Source: Diogma glabrata (Eukaryota > Arthropoda > Insecta > Diptera > Cylindrotomidae). Taken from it: a DNA stretch of 64,000 nt. The notes under the pieces are model-generated. The model saw only the letters and a program-made list of their open reading frames with translations, had not been told where the DNA came from and did not search any database. The stretch covers positions 193,512,322-193,576,321 of the forward strand of contig OY856188.1 in the NCBI GenBank assembly GCA_963693315.1. Direction: 5' to 3'. This document shows, piece after piece, positions 11,205-22,939 of this stretch. The translations under genes were made by a program, and so were the position numbers. The first letter of the stretch is position 1. Every line of letters starts with the position of its first letter.

Positions 11205-12367
11205 TATTATAATTTGATCCTTATGGGCTTGGACTTTTATACTAAACTATTATTCGAAGAATTTAAAAAAAAAAAGGAAATTTGCGGGATATGGATATGT
11301 ATCCCCAAACTAATCTATTCAGGAATCTCTTATGTTGGCTAAACCTTTAGCCCATGAAAATGAAAATTACAAAAATAACTAAAATTTAATAACAATATTA
11401 ATATTAATTAAAAGAGTTACTTGTTCTAATATTGTGGATTGATGGTTCCCTTGTCCATTATTGTTGCAAGATCCAGTATTATATCTCGTATCTTTAGATC
11501 ATCTGCACGATGATGTTTATGCCAATTTCCAAAATCTCAACAGTTCCTTCTTCACTTCTGAATGATATAATTTTGTTTTAACCATGTAGTTGTGACTTTG
11601 TTGCAGGTCCCCAAAACCTTTTATAATTCAACATCACGGTATGCCGGATCAAAAAAAGATGTTTGTTACGGTTGTTATTAACGAAAAACAAAGCTTTATT
11701 TTATATAGTTCTTGGTAGAACAAAGAAGGTTAATATATATTTGTTCTAATTGATCAGTTGTTATTCGTAATATTAACAATATCATACTTGACTTAATTTT
11801 CACAAATTTTGATTCATATCTGAGTTTTTCTAATCAAAATAACCTTTTGGTTTGTTATCCTAATCACCGAAGGTGATTTGTTTCTCTCACAACCACTTGG
11901 AATCTTTTTCTGAGACAAAAAGTTAGAACTAACAGATTTAATTGATTCCTTTTTTTCTATTTTTTTACTTTTAGAATTAAATGAGATCATTACTTTTGAT
12001 CTGAACACGGAATTTTTTTTTAAAATTTCTTATTATGTTTCTCTTTGGAAACTATCAAAACCAGAATGAATGAATCAAAAAAATTAGAAAAATGTGATTT
12101 TTCTTTGACATCTTCTAATGTCATCGTGTAATACCGAGATTAAACAAAATTGAGTAACGACATCTGTTCGTTAGAATTGGAAATAAAATTGGGTACGTTC
12201 GTTTTTTTTTATAATTGTTATTCGAAATTGAACTGACCGTTGGAAAATTTGAAATTATTATTAATGTAAAAATGAACTGAAATTATGGAAATAAATTTTT
12301 ATTGAATTAAAAAAAAAGAAGATGAATTGGTTTTATTATTGTTTAGGCGAATATAGCGGACGTTACA
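11205..12367 (-). repeat. 5' LTR of gypsy element
   Basis: It matches 852-2013 almost perfectly. The coding-strand LTR start is TGTAACGTCC at 12367, followed on the plus strand by the target duplication CTGT at 12368-12371. It should carry the element promoter; no single TATA box can be picked out with confidence in this AT-rich DNA. Confidence 0.93.
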
Positions 12368-12986
12368 CTGTTCATTTTAGGTTCAGGTTCAGGAATCTCC
12401 TGCTCTAAAGCGACCAGACTCATCGAAGACGCTCGCACGACTACACATTTCAAATAAATGAAAAAAATTACCAAAAACATCAAAACCAAAGTTCAAAACA
12501 ATAAAAAAATATGAAAATATCAACAACAAAAACACATAAAAAATGTCAAAAATTAATTTAAAAAAATTATCAAAATCCAAAAATAATATCAATAAAAAAT
12601 ATCCAAATATCAAAATTGTTATATAACGGTTTTTTACCGATCGTTATATGCGTGTTTTTGTTTCGACGCCATGTTACGGAATTTAAGGCCTTAAAATATC
12701 TTTGTTTCGACGCCATTTGTAGAGAATTTGACTTTTATAAAAACAAACGAGGAATCTATTATTGACTAACTTGTAGCACACATAAATGCTTTTATGTTTC
12801 TTTGAATTTAAATGCCGGGAAACAAATCAGCAAACCATTAGCAAAATGGTCGTTACCGCTTTAAGAGCAGATCAGCCATCAAAATCTATTTGTGGACTAA
12901 AATCATTGAGTATGGGAGTAGTGAGTACGTCATATGATTGAGAAGAATTCCACAGGGTTACTGGCAACCTAATTTAAGTTTTGTGT
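12368..12986. other. Intergenic, AT-rich
   Basis: A short GC-richer patch (12380-12450) is followed by AT-rich DNA. The phrase tttgtttcgacgccat occurs twice (12657 and 12702), so a small local duplication is present. No gene is recognised. Confidence 0.5.
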
Positions 12987-13400
12987 TGTGAATCCACTTT
13001 GTTGTGAGGGTTTAAATCTTTTTAATTTTATTATATTTTAATTTTTTTTTTAGGGAAAAGATATATGGTTTGGTTGATTGGGTTGTTTCCTTTTACTTCT
13101 GCTACATATATAAAAAGTCCAAGCGGTACGTATATCCGCTAGAAATAGGTAGATTTCGGGACCAGACAGCTTTGTGTACAAATAGAATTGGATGTGTCAG
13201 ATTAGCTTAAATAAAAAATTTAAGTAGAACAGTCCAAGTTCAGAATAATCCAAAAAATTTATCAAACCAAACTAAATACATTAACGGAAACTACTTTATC
13301 AATGCGATTTCGGAACAGTTTTATTTAATTTGGTTAAAACTACTTTTAATAACATATTAAATCCACCAAAGAGCAAATAAACGTTCTCACAACGTCACAC
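12987..13400 (+). repeat. 5' LTR of BEL/Pao element
   Basis: The first 130 bases match 19151-19277. A TATA-like acatatataaaaag sits near 13106, and AATAAA-like signals follow near 13212 and 13377. The inner LTR border is not certain because the 3' copy is truncated. Confidence 0.65.
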
Positions 13401-14720
13401 CTACAACACCACCACACATAATTTATAATCTAAAATTGTCAAACAACTTTTACACCTCAAATAATTCAAATATCTACAATTTAGGAAGACTTTTGTAAAT
13501 GTGTAATCAATATGCATATAAAAAAATATTCCTTAATTTAAAACAATAATGACTCAGATTTGTCTTAATTTTTTTTTAAATTTTTGCGAAAAAAAATAAA
13601 AACTCAAAAAAAAAAAACAAAAGAAATTTTGTTTAATATTTCTATGGGATATTTTTATGGAAGTTGTTGTTGTAATTGAATGGCATGCATTAGGTTTAAT
13701 ACTAATTACATTGAAACCTCTTGGGTTAGAAAGCTGAAAATTTCTGAGGTTATAGTTGAAAAGTTTATTAAAAGTTAGTATGAGTTTAAACAACACAAAC
13801 TCAAACATGAGGAAGGCATGGCCGTTTGCGTTTGTTTTCGTTCTAACAGCCCTGGTGTCTCAACCTTTAGACTTGAACTATTTTTTTTTTTTAAATTTGG
13901 AAAGATTTATGTTCTAGTTAACGTGTGCATAAATTTTCAAAAGAGAGATCGGCCATTTTCAGCAAAATCAAGGACAACAAAGTTTATTAAATTTTTAAAA
14001 CAGCTGATTTGGGGGGGGGGGTATGCTGGGGGTATGGTTTTAAAGACGAAAAAAAAGCATATTTTTGAGATTTTTTTGCGGTGACATGAGTAATATAATT
14101 TTATTAAATTTAATTACATATTATTGTACAACTTTTGAAGTATGTCAGAAAAATTTTCAATGAAAAATATTGATAAATAAGCTGGTGACGTTGAATCTCT
14201 AGAGGCGCCTTGAAAAAAAGTGGTTTTGCGGTGAACATCATAACTCGTTACCGGATCATCTGAATCAACAAAATTGATATGCATTTTAAAGGTGATGTAT
14301 TTCTCGAGGTAATCAGGAAGAGTTTTTTTTTCTAGCACTTGGAAGTGAAAAACGCGATTTTAGTTCAAAAAATCGCGGTTAATTTGTTATTAAAAAATAG
14401 AAAAAAAAAACTTCCTGATTACCTGTTGATTTATGTGAAGGAGTAATGTTCAAATTTTCAAAAGGATCGGTTTAGTAGATTTTGAGTTCTAATGTTCACG
14501 AACTTTAAAAATGACGTTTTCGGGAAAACCAGGTATCACGGCCGGTCGTTTGAAACGCTGTAACTCCTAGTTTTACTCGGATTGACTTAAAATTTGTACA
14601 CAATATTCTCGACATATTGTTCACTCAGAAAAAAAATTTAAAAAAAATGCAAAAAAAATAATTTTAGAACCTTTCCCCCCTCCCCCTCCCCCCCTTAATT
14701 AAAGTAATTTGGAAAATATA
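13401..14720. other. Unidentified insert DNA within the Pao element
   Basis: No Pao coding is recognised here. The segment contains a G-run at 14010-14020, a C-rich tract at 14675-14695, and an inverted repeat (ggtaatcaggaagagttttt near 14313 against aaaaacttcctgattacc near 14405). The unit 14030-14640 looks like a separate non-coding repeat that replaced most of gag. The small frames here have no family motif. Confidence 0.5.
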
Positions 14721-15301
14721 TTTAGGTTACAAAAATCATTAAAAGGTGAAGCTAGGGAAACTGTTGAATCATTATTGATTCACCCGAGTACTGTAGATCA
14801 GGCCGTATGTCAATAGAATTTAGATTTGGACACCCGATAGATGGTGAAAGTTTGCCTCTTACATTTCAATTGATCGGTAATCGAACGACTACGAAATCTT
14901 CTAAAATACTCAGCCTTAAAATTTCAGGGGTAAAAAAAAATTGCAAAAAATTTGATTTGAAAAATGTTCGAACGGTTATAAATATGTGTCTACCAATACA
15001 AAGTTTAGATTTGGAAGAATTGCATACAAAATATCATAGTTTTAAACAATTGCCTATAGTAAAATATTCAAATGGCAAACCTCACTTGTTGATTGGAGTA
15101 GACAATTGTAATCTGGGTCTACCGAACCGTGTAGTCGAAAGCCAGGTAGATGGATCAGTAGTAACCAAAACTAATTTTAGGATGGGTTGTATATGGCCCA
15201 GTTTAATCGAAGCGAAACTTTGTAGGACACAATTCAGCAATAGTTCTTCATGCCCGATCCCAAGATCAAGATTCACAAAGATTTTTGTGGAGAAACGGTG
15301 A
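14721..15301 (+). pseudogene. Pao gag remnant joined to protease region
   Basis: A Gag tail is readable at 14724-14800 (RLQKSLKGEARETVESLLIH, a BEL/Pao Gag hallmark), then IEFRFGHPID after a small frame change. It jumps to the protease region: LPIVKYSNGKPHLLIGVDNC, where the LIGVDN block is the end of a Pao-type aspartic protease, and MGCIWPSL. The protease active-site DTG is not seen, so a deletion joined gag to the late protease. A frameshift near 15280 separates it from the next piece. Confidence 0.8.
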
Positions 15302-15857
15302 TGCTTCAATGCAGATTGAAACGTATGTTATGGTAGCCATGGTGTTTGCACAATTTGTAAAAATAAAAAATGCAATGGAACATTTTGAAGAATTACCACA
15401 GACTGTTAGAGCCATCCTTGATAAACATTATGTTGATGATTATGTCGATAGCTTCCAAAATGAACAAGTAGCTATTCAAATATCTACCGCTGTTAAAGAT
15501 ATACATATGTATTATATAACTGCATAATAAAGATAAACGTAGGGGTTCCAACTATGTAATTTTGAATCAAATTCCGCCAATGTCGAAATCACTTTAAACT
15601 ATAGTAGAAACGAAAGCGCTACTCTTGTTAGCATGAATATGCACAGTGACACATCTACGGAAAAAATATTGGGAATGTATTGGGATAAAGTAGTTGATGA
15701 ATTTAAATGTGAGTTGAAGTTTTATCGTGTCGATCCCGAAGTATTGGAACGAAAGAGACGTCCTACCAAAAGAGAAATGCTCAGTATCGCCATGTCCATT
15801 TTCGATCCTTTTGGCTTGCTCGCTAATTTTTTTGTATATACTAAAATTTCACTATAA
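15282..15857 (+). pseudogene. Pao reverse transcriptase, partial
   Basis: The first frame carries the palm: HYVDDYVDSF (YVDD catalytic box at about 15430), preceded by QFVKIKNAMEHF. After stops near 15527, a second frame (15633-15857) reads STEKILGMYWDKVVDEF and PTKREMLSIAMSIFDPFG, the connection segment typical of Pao elements. The fingers region and the first catalytic Asp are missing. Confidence 0.85.
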
Positions 15858-15952
15858 GAAGTGTGGAAATCAGGAATCGAATGGGATGAACAAATACCGG
15901 ATTTGATATATATAACAAGTGGGCATCGTGGCAAACTGAGCTAATAAATGTT

Positions 15953-16092
15953 ATGTCATTCAGTAAACCACGTTGTTATTCGCTTCATTTAAACACATGT
16001 ACTGATATTCAGTTACATGTTTTTGTCGATGCCAGTGAAGCCGCTTTCGCATCAGTGGCATATTTCAGAATAAAGACAACGGAAAATAAAAA
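15953..16092 (+). pseudogene. Pao RNase H, first part
   Basis: The phrase DIQLHVFVDASEAAFASVAY holds the first RNase H catalytic Asp of BEL/Pao elements. The frame is cut at TTENKN by the Helitron-like insertion at 16093 and resumes in phase at 17707. Confidence 0.87.
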
Positions 16093-17706
16093 TATGGAGG
16101 GGCTGAAATCTCACAGCTCTGAGATATCAAGAATTCGGTCTGGGTAAAGGATTTTGATATAGTTTTCGGCAAAAAACTTTCACGAGGACATGGTTTTTAG
16201 TTTTGGGCAGCGATGTATATCAAACATAACTCTTTGTTAACGTACAAGTATTTTTTATATCTGTTTAAAATCTTATTACAAAACTAACACGAAATATCAA
16301 TAAGTTGCCGGAAAATTATAATCCAAATCCAAAAATTTTGTTAAATTAAATAAAATCAAACTTTTTCAAAATGCCAAAAATATTCCAAAAACTAGAATGA
16401 AATCAAATATTTAAACTTTTTCTAAATTCCGATAATATTCCAAAAATTCTTAAAAATTCAAACTTTTCCAAAATTCTAAAAATATTGCAAAAATTATTAC
16501 AAAATCAAAAATTAAAACTTTTTTCAAAATTATAATAAAATCAAAAATTTAAAATTTTTCAAAATTCTAAAAATATTCCAAAAATTCTTACAAAATCAAA
16601 ATATGAAGCTTTTTTCAAAATTCTAAATATATATCTATATAAAATTCAAAAATTCTATTTTTTTCCAAATTCTAAAAATATTGCAAAAATTATAACAAAA
16701 TCAAAAATTGAAACCTTTTTCAAAATTCCAAAAATATTCCAAAAATTAGAATGAAATCAAATATTGAAACTTTTTCTAAATTCCAATAATAATCCAAAAA
16801 TTCTTAAAAATGCAAACTTTTTCCAAAATTCTAAAAATATTGCAAAAATTATTACAAAATCAAAAGTTGAAAATTTTTTCAAAATTCCAAAAATTATAAT
16901 AAAATCAAAAACTAAAAATTTTTCAAAATTCTTAAAATATTCCAAAAATTCTTACGAAATCAAAAATTAAAACTTTTTCAGAAATTCTAAAAATAATGCA
17001 AAAATTATTACAAAATCAAAAATACAAACTTTTTCAAAATTCCAAAAATATTTCAAAAACTATAACAAATTCAAAAATGTCCATGTCCAATTTCATTTTC
17101 AATTATATTTACGTCATAAAAACAGCTACATTTTTTTTCCAAAAAATTGGCTAAAAAATAAATGAAATTATTTTTTGACACACTTGACATTATTTTTTGA
17201 CAAACTTATAATGCCATAATTCTCAATAATAATAATAAAATTTCATTTCAAACAATTTTATTTTTTCCAAAAAATTGGGTAAAAATAAAAAAAATCTCTC
17301 TTTTGACACACTTGACAACATTTTTTTGACAAACTTATAATGCCATAATTCTCAATAATAATAATAAAACTCATTTCAAACAAACAATAATTTTATTTTT
17401 TTTCCAAAAAATTTGGTAAAAACTCACTTCCGGTACAGTTATCAAACACATCGTCCTTTCGGCTCTTCCCATTGAGTAAACCTATTTTTAGAAAAAAAAA
17501 ATTTTGAAATCCGTTCAGCGGTTTTCTAGATTTCGTCGGTTGTGACGGACGGCCAGCCGGACGGCCGGCAGACAGACACACATTTTTTTTTTTTGCTTTT
17601 TTAGAATCAGTAGGTCCTAAAACGTCGAGAAATGCCAAAAAAAGTGGGGGTAAGAATTTCACTTTGAGCTCATGAATGTAATACTTAGGTCTTTCAGACC
17701 GAAGTA
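16093..17706 (-). mobile_element. Helitron-like family, copy 1 (inside Pao RNase H)
   Basis: This copy lies in reverse orientation. Its 3' end (tatggaggggctgaaatc on plus) is at 16093 and its 5' end (cagaccgaagta on plus) at 17706. The subterminal repeat near 16131 reads aattcggtctggg, one base off the terminal repeat. Inside are about 60-bp AT-rich units with 'aaaaattattacaaaatc' (16320-17060) and two and a half of the 140-bp units (17130-17420). The Pao frame is restored across it with no target duplication. See the copy at 39721-43037 for the family description. Confidence 0.85.
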
Positions 17707-18056
17707 AATGAGATTGCGTTCGTGGCCGGGAAAAGAAAGTGTGCCCGCAAAAATTATTATCGATTCTTCGGCTGGAATTACAGTCAGCTGTGTTGGGTGT
17801 TGGTCTATCTAAGTCCATATTAAAATGTAATGAGGCAAAAATTAGTAAGTGTATATTTTGGAGTGACTCAAAAACAGAAATTCACTGGATAAAAAGTGAT
17901 CATCGTAAATACAAGCCGTTCGTCGCCCACAACCCATCAGAGATTCTAGAAAATAGTAAAATATCACATTGGAGATGGGTGCCGACTAACTTTAATAGTG
18001 CAGACGACGCTAATCGACCTGAATTTCCCCCGAAATTTTGTGTAGATAGCCCATGA
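17707..18056 (+). pseudogene. Pao RNase H, second part
   Basis: It continues the RNase H exactly where the insertion cut it: EIAFVAGKRKVCPQKLLSIL, then RLELQSAVLGVGLS, CIFWSDSKTEIHWI (catalytic Asp) and WRWVPTNFNSADDANR. It has an open frame to 18056. Confidence 0.88.
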
Positions 18057-18122
18057 GTAACCAAGTGATAAATCAAGTTCAATTTATCAGATCAATCCGT
18101 TTTTGGTCGCATCGATAATGCT

Positions 18123-19150
18123 ATGGCGTTACCAATGTTGACAAGACGGCCGATTATTATGCCAAAACGACATATACTAACTAGTTTGATTGTTTCCTCT
18201 TATCATCGTCGATGGCATGATCAAAATCAGGAGACAATAATAATTAGAAGCAAATTTTGGATACCTCATCTTCCTACTTTGGTTAAGCAAGCAAAAACTA
18301 AATGTCAATTGTGTAAAATTCGATCGGCAACCATAAGTCGGTCGGCAACCGTTGATGGGACAGTTACCAATACATATATTGACGCCATTTGTTCGACCAT
18401 TTACGTATACCGGCTTAGACTATTATGGACCAGTTTATGTTTCGATTGGACGTCGTTGTGAAAAACGTTGGGTGGGCATTGTTCACTTGTCTTACTGATA
18501 GAGCTGTCCATATAGAGTTAACAGACGAACTATCTACTTACTCTTGTATTTTATGTATTAGAAATTTTGTTAATCGTAGAGGCGTTCCAAAGCGTATAAG
18601 GAGTGATAATGGAACGAATTTTGTAGGGGCTGAAAAAGAGTTACGCACTGCGATTGAACTTTTTGGTCATAACAAGATATAGTCTGAAATGACGATGCGA
18701 GGTATTGAATGGATTTTTAATTCCCCGTCCAATCCAAATGCTGGTGGTTGTTGGGAGCGTGGGAACTTAAATTCAACTCAAACTGCCGGACCGGATGATA
18801 AAAAATTGCTTTCTCTAAGAAAACAATGGCGTACAGCTCAGCACTTGAAATATATGTTTTAGAACAGATGGATTGCTGAATATTTGCCTGTGTTGACTAG
18901 ACGTACCAAATGGTTCAAAACAGTTGAACCAATTAAGATAGTTGACATAGTAATCGTATGTGATTCAGAATTGCCTAGAACAAAGTAGCCTCGAGGAAGG
19001 GTGACTCAAGTGTTTACCGCTAAAGATGGAGAAGTACGGTCATCTGAAATTAAAACTAGCCATGGAACTATGAAAAGACCTGCTTTTAAACTAGATGTAT
19101 TGGAAGTACAAGTAAGTAAATCTTTCGGGGATGATTTACGGGGGTCGGAG
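18123..19150 (+). pseudogene. Pao integrase, frameshifted
   Basis: The zinc-binding part shows LIVSSYHRRWHD and KTKCQLCKI (HHCC pattern). The core follows in a second frame: GLDYYGPVYV with the first catalytic Asp (near 18415), RIRSDNGTNFVGAEKEL with the second (near 18597), and NSPSNPNAGGCWERG with the Glu (near 18750). The tail has a stop near 18860 and reads ELPRTK and GRVTQVFTAKDGEVR. All catalytic residues can be seen, but at least two frame changes and two stops kill it. Confidence 0.88.
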
Positions 19151-19277
19151 TGTTGTGAATCCAGTTTGTTGTGAGGGTTTAAATCTTTTTAATTTTATTA
19201 TATTTTAAATTTTGTTTGTAGGGAAAAGATATATTGTTTGGTTGATTGGGTTGTTTCCTTTTACTTCCGCTACATAT
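19151..19277 (+). repeat. 3' LTR of BEL/Pao, truncated
   Basis: It matches the first 130 bases of the 5' LTR, starting TGTTGTGAATCCA. Identity is lost after gctacatat. Confidence 0.8.
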
Positions 19278-20149
19278 AAAAAATATGAATTGCACATTAG
19301 AAATATTGTTTTAAATATTATAATTTTAAGGCACTAAATAAGTAAGTAAAAAAAATATAAATGTAATTTGAAATTGTAAAATGTATTTTCTTTTATATAG
19401 AGAATAAATTTATATATTAATTCTTGAAGCCACTGGAGTTTAAAACAATTTTTCTTGAAGCCACTAGAGTTTGAAACATTATGTTTCTGCAAATTGTTTT
19501 CCTCTGGACCTCGTAAGATATTTTTATTAGGTCCTCTGGACCTCGTAAGGTATTTTATTTTAAGAATGCGAAAGAGTTCGAAGAATCAATCTAAAATTTA
19601 ACTTCAACATACAAAACTATCTTATTTTAATTTATGAAAAGAGTTTAAAATATTCTAGTTTTTTTCCCAATATGTATTTAGTTTTTTAAAAATCGTGATA
19701 TCATAAATGGTTCCCACCGAATGCATTTTCATTTTTAAAACAATTTTGCTGTCTGTCTGGAAATACAATAACAACAAAAATCGTTTCATTTTTTTTTCCA
19801 ATTTAATTGATAACAAATTTCATTCTACCTCTTGTTACCACTGACTGACTCGTAGGTTTATTTTTTTTTATTATTTGTTATTTTTATTCAATTAAATTAA
19901 AGAAATAACAATTCAAAAGATGATCTGCACAGACTACAAAATGCTAAGAAAACCAGGATATTTGGTTCGAATCGAAGAAAAATCGTGATAGGGTTGGATT
20001 TTGATTTTTTTATGATGTTTGGAAGGAAGGGATAGTACACATTAACAAATTAAAGAACAAAATTATATTTTTTGTTGTTAGTTATTTATATGCCATTGGC
20101 AATAAAAAGATCAATAATGTTTCTTCGATTGTTTCTAAGAAAAATTTTT
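19278..20149. other. Intergenic, AT-rich
   Basis: A short direct duplication is seen at 19425-19560 (ttcttgaagccact twice, cctctggacctcgtaag twice). No gene is recognised. Confidence 0.5.
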
Positions 20150-20565
20150 TTCCTTAGTTTTATTTTAATTTAACCCAATGAAATTCTCTAAAATGTAATG
20201 GCATCATTCAATTTCACCAATAACATTTGAATTATACTAATGACAAATAGTTATACGTCTGACCTACTGGGATATTAAAAATTATCAAATAATTTTTGAA
20301 CTAATTAACTGATATCGTTGTAGGCAAACGTATAATTCATAAAAAATATATAAAGAAAAGAAAAATGACAAAAAGTTTTCTAAACCAATTCCCCTTGTTC
20401 GTTGATAAATTCTCATAATTTTTTGAAAAATTCCTCAAGCAAGTGGTATTGATAAAAGCCTTCGACCTACGGCCTCGTGCTTTTATCAATATACTTGCTT
20501 TCGAAATTTTTGGCAAAAAATTATTTCGAATTATCGCCTCCCTTGGGAAATTACAACTGAAAATT
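20150..20565. repeat. Dispersed repeat with strong hairpin, copy A
   Basis: It matches 43113-43515 over about 400 bases. It holds a near-perfect hairpin: gcaagtggtattgataaaag at 20439 pairs with gcttttatcaatatacttgc at 20479-20498, around a GC-richer loop. It has no coding capacity; a non-autonomous DNA element is likely. Confidence 0.75.
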
Positions 20566-21617
20566 CAACCGATATATTTTACTTGACTTTATGTACGCTA
20601 TATTCCATTCCATTCTTGGTTTAGCTAAAGGTGAACATGACTGTTAAGGTGAACATGATATGATATTCAAGTGTCATTTATTTCGGCTTATTCAAACAAA
20701 AGATTCCGATATTTTTAATCAGATTTTTTCATTATCCCTAATGATTATCCCGCCCTCTTTTTTATCTTACAGAAATTTATTTCACTTATTGACTGAATTC
20801 ATATTTCTCCCAAATTTTTTATTTTTCATTCAAAGATTAGTACATATAGTTATCTTAGTAATAAGATTGGCAGATTGGATTAGTTTTAAAAAGAAATATT
20901 TTATTTACAGTACAAACTAACATAAAAAAATAAATATTAAAAATCAATATTCATCGTTTTTCTAAGGATTCTAAATATTAACCAAAAAGAACACATCTCT
21001 CACACAAAATTGAAGAATTTCTACATTTCCATAAAAAAAGAAAAAAATTGTTATTGTTCTTTTATTATTTATGAATTATAGTTTCTTTTGATTTTGGTCC
21101 ATAGGCTATTGTCAAAAACTATATATATATGTAATTGTAGTAAGGTTTAATTTATTTGTAATATTTTTCTTTTGTTCTTGTACAACAACAATTACGCTTT
21201 TTGGAAAAATAAGACTCCATGTGGTGCAGTCAAGTGGTTAGTATTTAAAAGAAATATAAAGGAATCAAACAAAAGAAAAGTAATATTTTGTCCTTTTGAT
21301 TTCTAAAGATCAATCTCTTTTTCGTTGTAGTTCTTATGATTGGATTGAATTTATGTTTTTAGAAACATCACATAGGTTTGTTTAGAACAAGAGTGTTGAT
21401 TTAATGTTTAGTTTATGGACGGGACTGTGTTGTTGATTGCAATTTAGTGATTATGAAACTTTGTTTGAATTTCGGCGAACATATTTCTTCCCTTATGTTT
21501 AAATTAATGCGAACAAGTATATTCTTTTATTATTGGTATAAGACATAAGCATACATTTTTGTCTTGGTTTTACTTTTGCAATTATAACATAAGAATGTTG
21601 CGTGATTCCTCTATAGA
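20566..21617. other. Intergenic, AT-rich
   Basis: An 86-codon frame at 20660-20920 is rich in Phe, Leu and Ile as expected of random AT-rich DNA. No motif is recognised. Confidence 0.5.
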
Positions 21618-22600
21618 TATATAGCTGTTTTTCTATAATTTATAGTTGCGTAGCGAATAATTTCCTTGATGATAATTCTAACAATATATTTTTCTATATT
21701 AAATTCCAATTGTATCAGAATCCCAGAAGATTGTTTTGATAGCAATTTTGAAGGCTTAGTTGAGTAAACGCCGTGCAAAGAAACGTTGATTGATATTATT
21801 TAACCTCAATAAAGCTTGTTTTCCCAATAGTTTGATAAAACAGAAACAATTTTGTTATAATATAATATAATCAAGGAACTTAAGCAATAATGAAAAATTA
21901 ATCCTTTTTGCAAACAAAACGAAAAACAAGAACTGAAAACTTATTTTTTCTATTTTGCGTCTAAAATAAAGTCATTTCGATACCCAAATGCGTATCGAAA
22001 TGGCCTTCATTAAGATACGCAAAGTTTTGTTTTTCAAGGTTGGTCACATTGGTCATACAAACGTCAGTGAAAGTTAAAACGAATAATTATATAAATAAAA
22101 TTATTCTTATTAATTAATCTTATTATTAAAAAATAATCTAAATTAGTGTTAAATATTTTAATTAATTAAAAAAAAATAGTAATAATAACAAAATATCAAA
22201 TTGACTATATTTTAATAAAATACACATTTTATGAAAGCTAGTTTTGCAACAAAAAAATATATAGAAATATGATGAAACGCAGAGCTTACTATTTTGAATT
22301 GAAATTTTTAGAAATTTTCTTTAAAACATTAAAACATAAAAATTTTTTTAAAATTTCAAGACAAAAAATGCAAAATAGAAAAAATAGTATAAAAAACTCG
22401 TTTCATAAGACGTTTTATCGCACTTATCCTTTAGAAAACTCCCCGCTTTGCGGGTCGTTTTCTAAACAGATTGCGTGCGATAAAATCGTCGATTATGAAA
22501 CTAGTTTCTTAATATACTATTTATTAATTTTTAACGAAAAACATCGCCTGCTGTATTTTAAAATTTTTGAAATGTTTTCTTAATTTTAATGTTCTCCACA
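21618..22600 (-). repeat. 3' LTR of second gypsy, with an insert
   Basis: 21618-21955 matches 27745-28063, and 22520-22600 plus 21905-21955 matches 30953-31075. On the coding strand it begins TGTGGAGAACATT at 22600. About 565 bases (21955-22520) are absent from the other LTR and form a hairpin-rich insertion. Confidence 0.7.
21955..22520. mobile_element. Hairpin-rich insertion in the LTR
   Basis: It is an insertion relative to 30953-31075. It contains a perfect 10-bp stem (atttcgatac 21974 / gtatcgaaat 22001) and a long nested hairpin at 22394-22507, with outer arms around ttttatcgcac / gtgcgataaaa and an inner arm ttagaaaact / gttttctaa around ccccgctttgcggg. A 104-codon frame across it (22269-22583) is probably chance. 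It is likely a non-autonomous DNA element. Confidence 0.6.
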
Positions 22601-22620
22601 ACACCCCCCTTCCCTCCCTA
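22601..22620 (-). promoter_or_regulatory. Polypurine tract of second gypsy
   Basis: On the coding strand TAGGGAGGGAAGGGGGGTGT directly precedes the LTR start TGTGGAG. This is the expected plus-strand primer site of an LTR element and supports the LTR border. Confidence 0.75.
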
Positions 22621-22939
22621 GTATCATCAAAGATGAGACGAAGTAGAGATTATTGTGCTACATGACGAAGAAAGCGAGGAGAGGTACGAGTGAATTACCT
22701 ACTCGCGTAATTATGGATACAGGATGGATGAGATTTAATTTAACGCTTTTAGATAATACAGTTGTCTTAGCGCCGCGTTGTCTCGTTTCTGTGCAGGTAG
22801 AAGAAATAAAATGTGATGTGTCCGAAGGAGTAGAATGGACGTTATCTGTAGAAGATGAAATTTCGTCTGCGCGACTGAAATTGGTACTCGAAGTAGGTAT
22901 GAGTTTTGAGTTAGGTCATCTTCCGATTGTTCTCTAAAT

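Larger units (their letters stand above)
852..12367 (-). mobile_element. Ty3/gypsy LTR retrotransposon, LTR to LTR
   Basis: Two long direct repeats (852-2013, 11205-12367) bracket gag, protease, reverse transcriptase, RNase H and integrase sequences in that order on the minus strand, which is the Ty3/gypsy order. On the coding strand the LTR begins TGTAACGTCC. CTGT is found at both outer edges (848-851 and 12368-12371), the 4-bp duplication expected of this group. The integrase tail (SERVNRSV, then a YYLLFGQH block) resembles the mdg3/Blastopia branch; that placement is from memory of the family and is tentative. The element is dead: stops near 8783 and 6832, a 1-base frameshift near 5800, and a LINE with a deletion in place of the integrase core. 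Confidence 0.93.
12987..19277 (+). mobile_element. BEL/Pao LTR retrotransposon, degenerate
   Basis: Matching blocks at 12987-13115 and 19151-19277, both starting TGTTGTGAATCCA, act as LTR ends. Between them lie BEL/Pao-type gag, protease, reverse transcriptase, RNase H and integrase remnants in order on the plus strand. Frames are broken by several stops and shifts, and large parts of gag and of the reverse transcriptase fingers are deleted. It is interrupted by unidentified repeat DNA near 13800-14700 and by a Helitron-like element at 16093-17706. Confidence 0.9.

Noticed and set aside
16757..16970. Overlapping Asn/Lys- and Phe-rich frames on both strands
   Set aside because: Products of the 60-bp AT-rich units in the Helitron-like copy.
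22653..22937. 94-codon plus frame
   Set aside because: It lies antisense in the tail of the second gypsy and has no motif; most likely chance.
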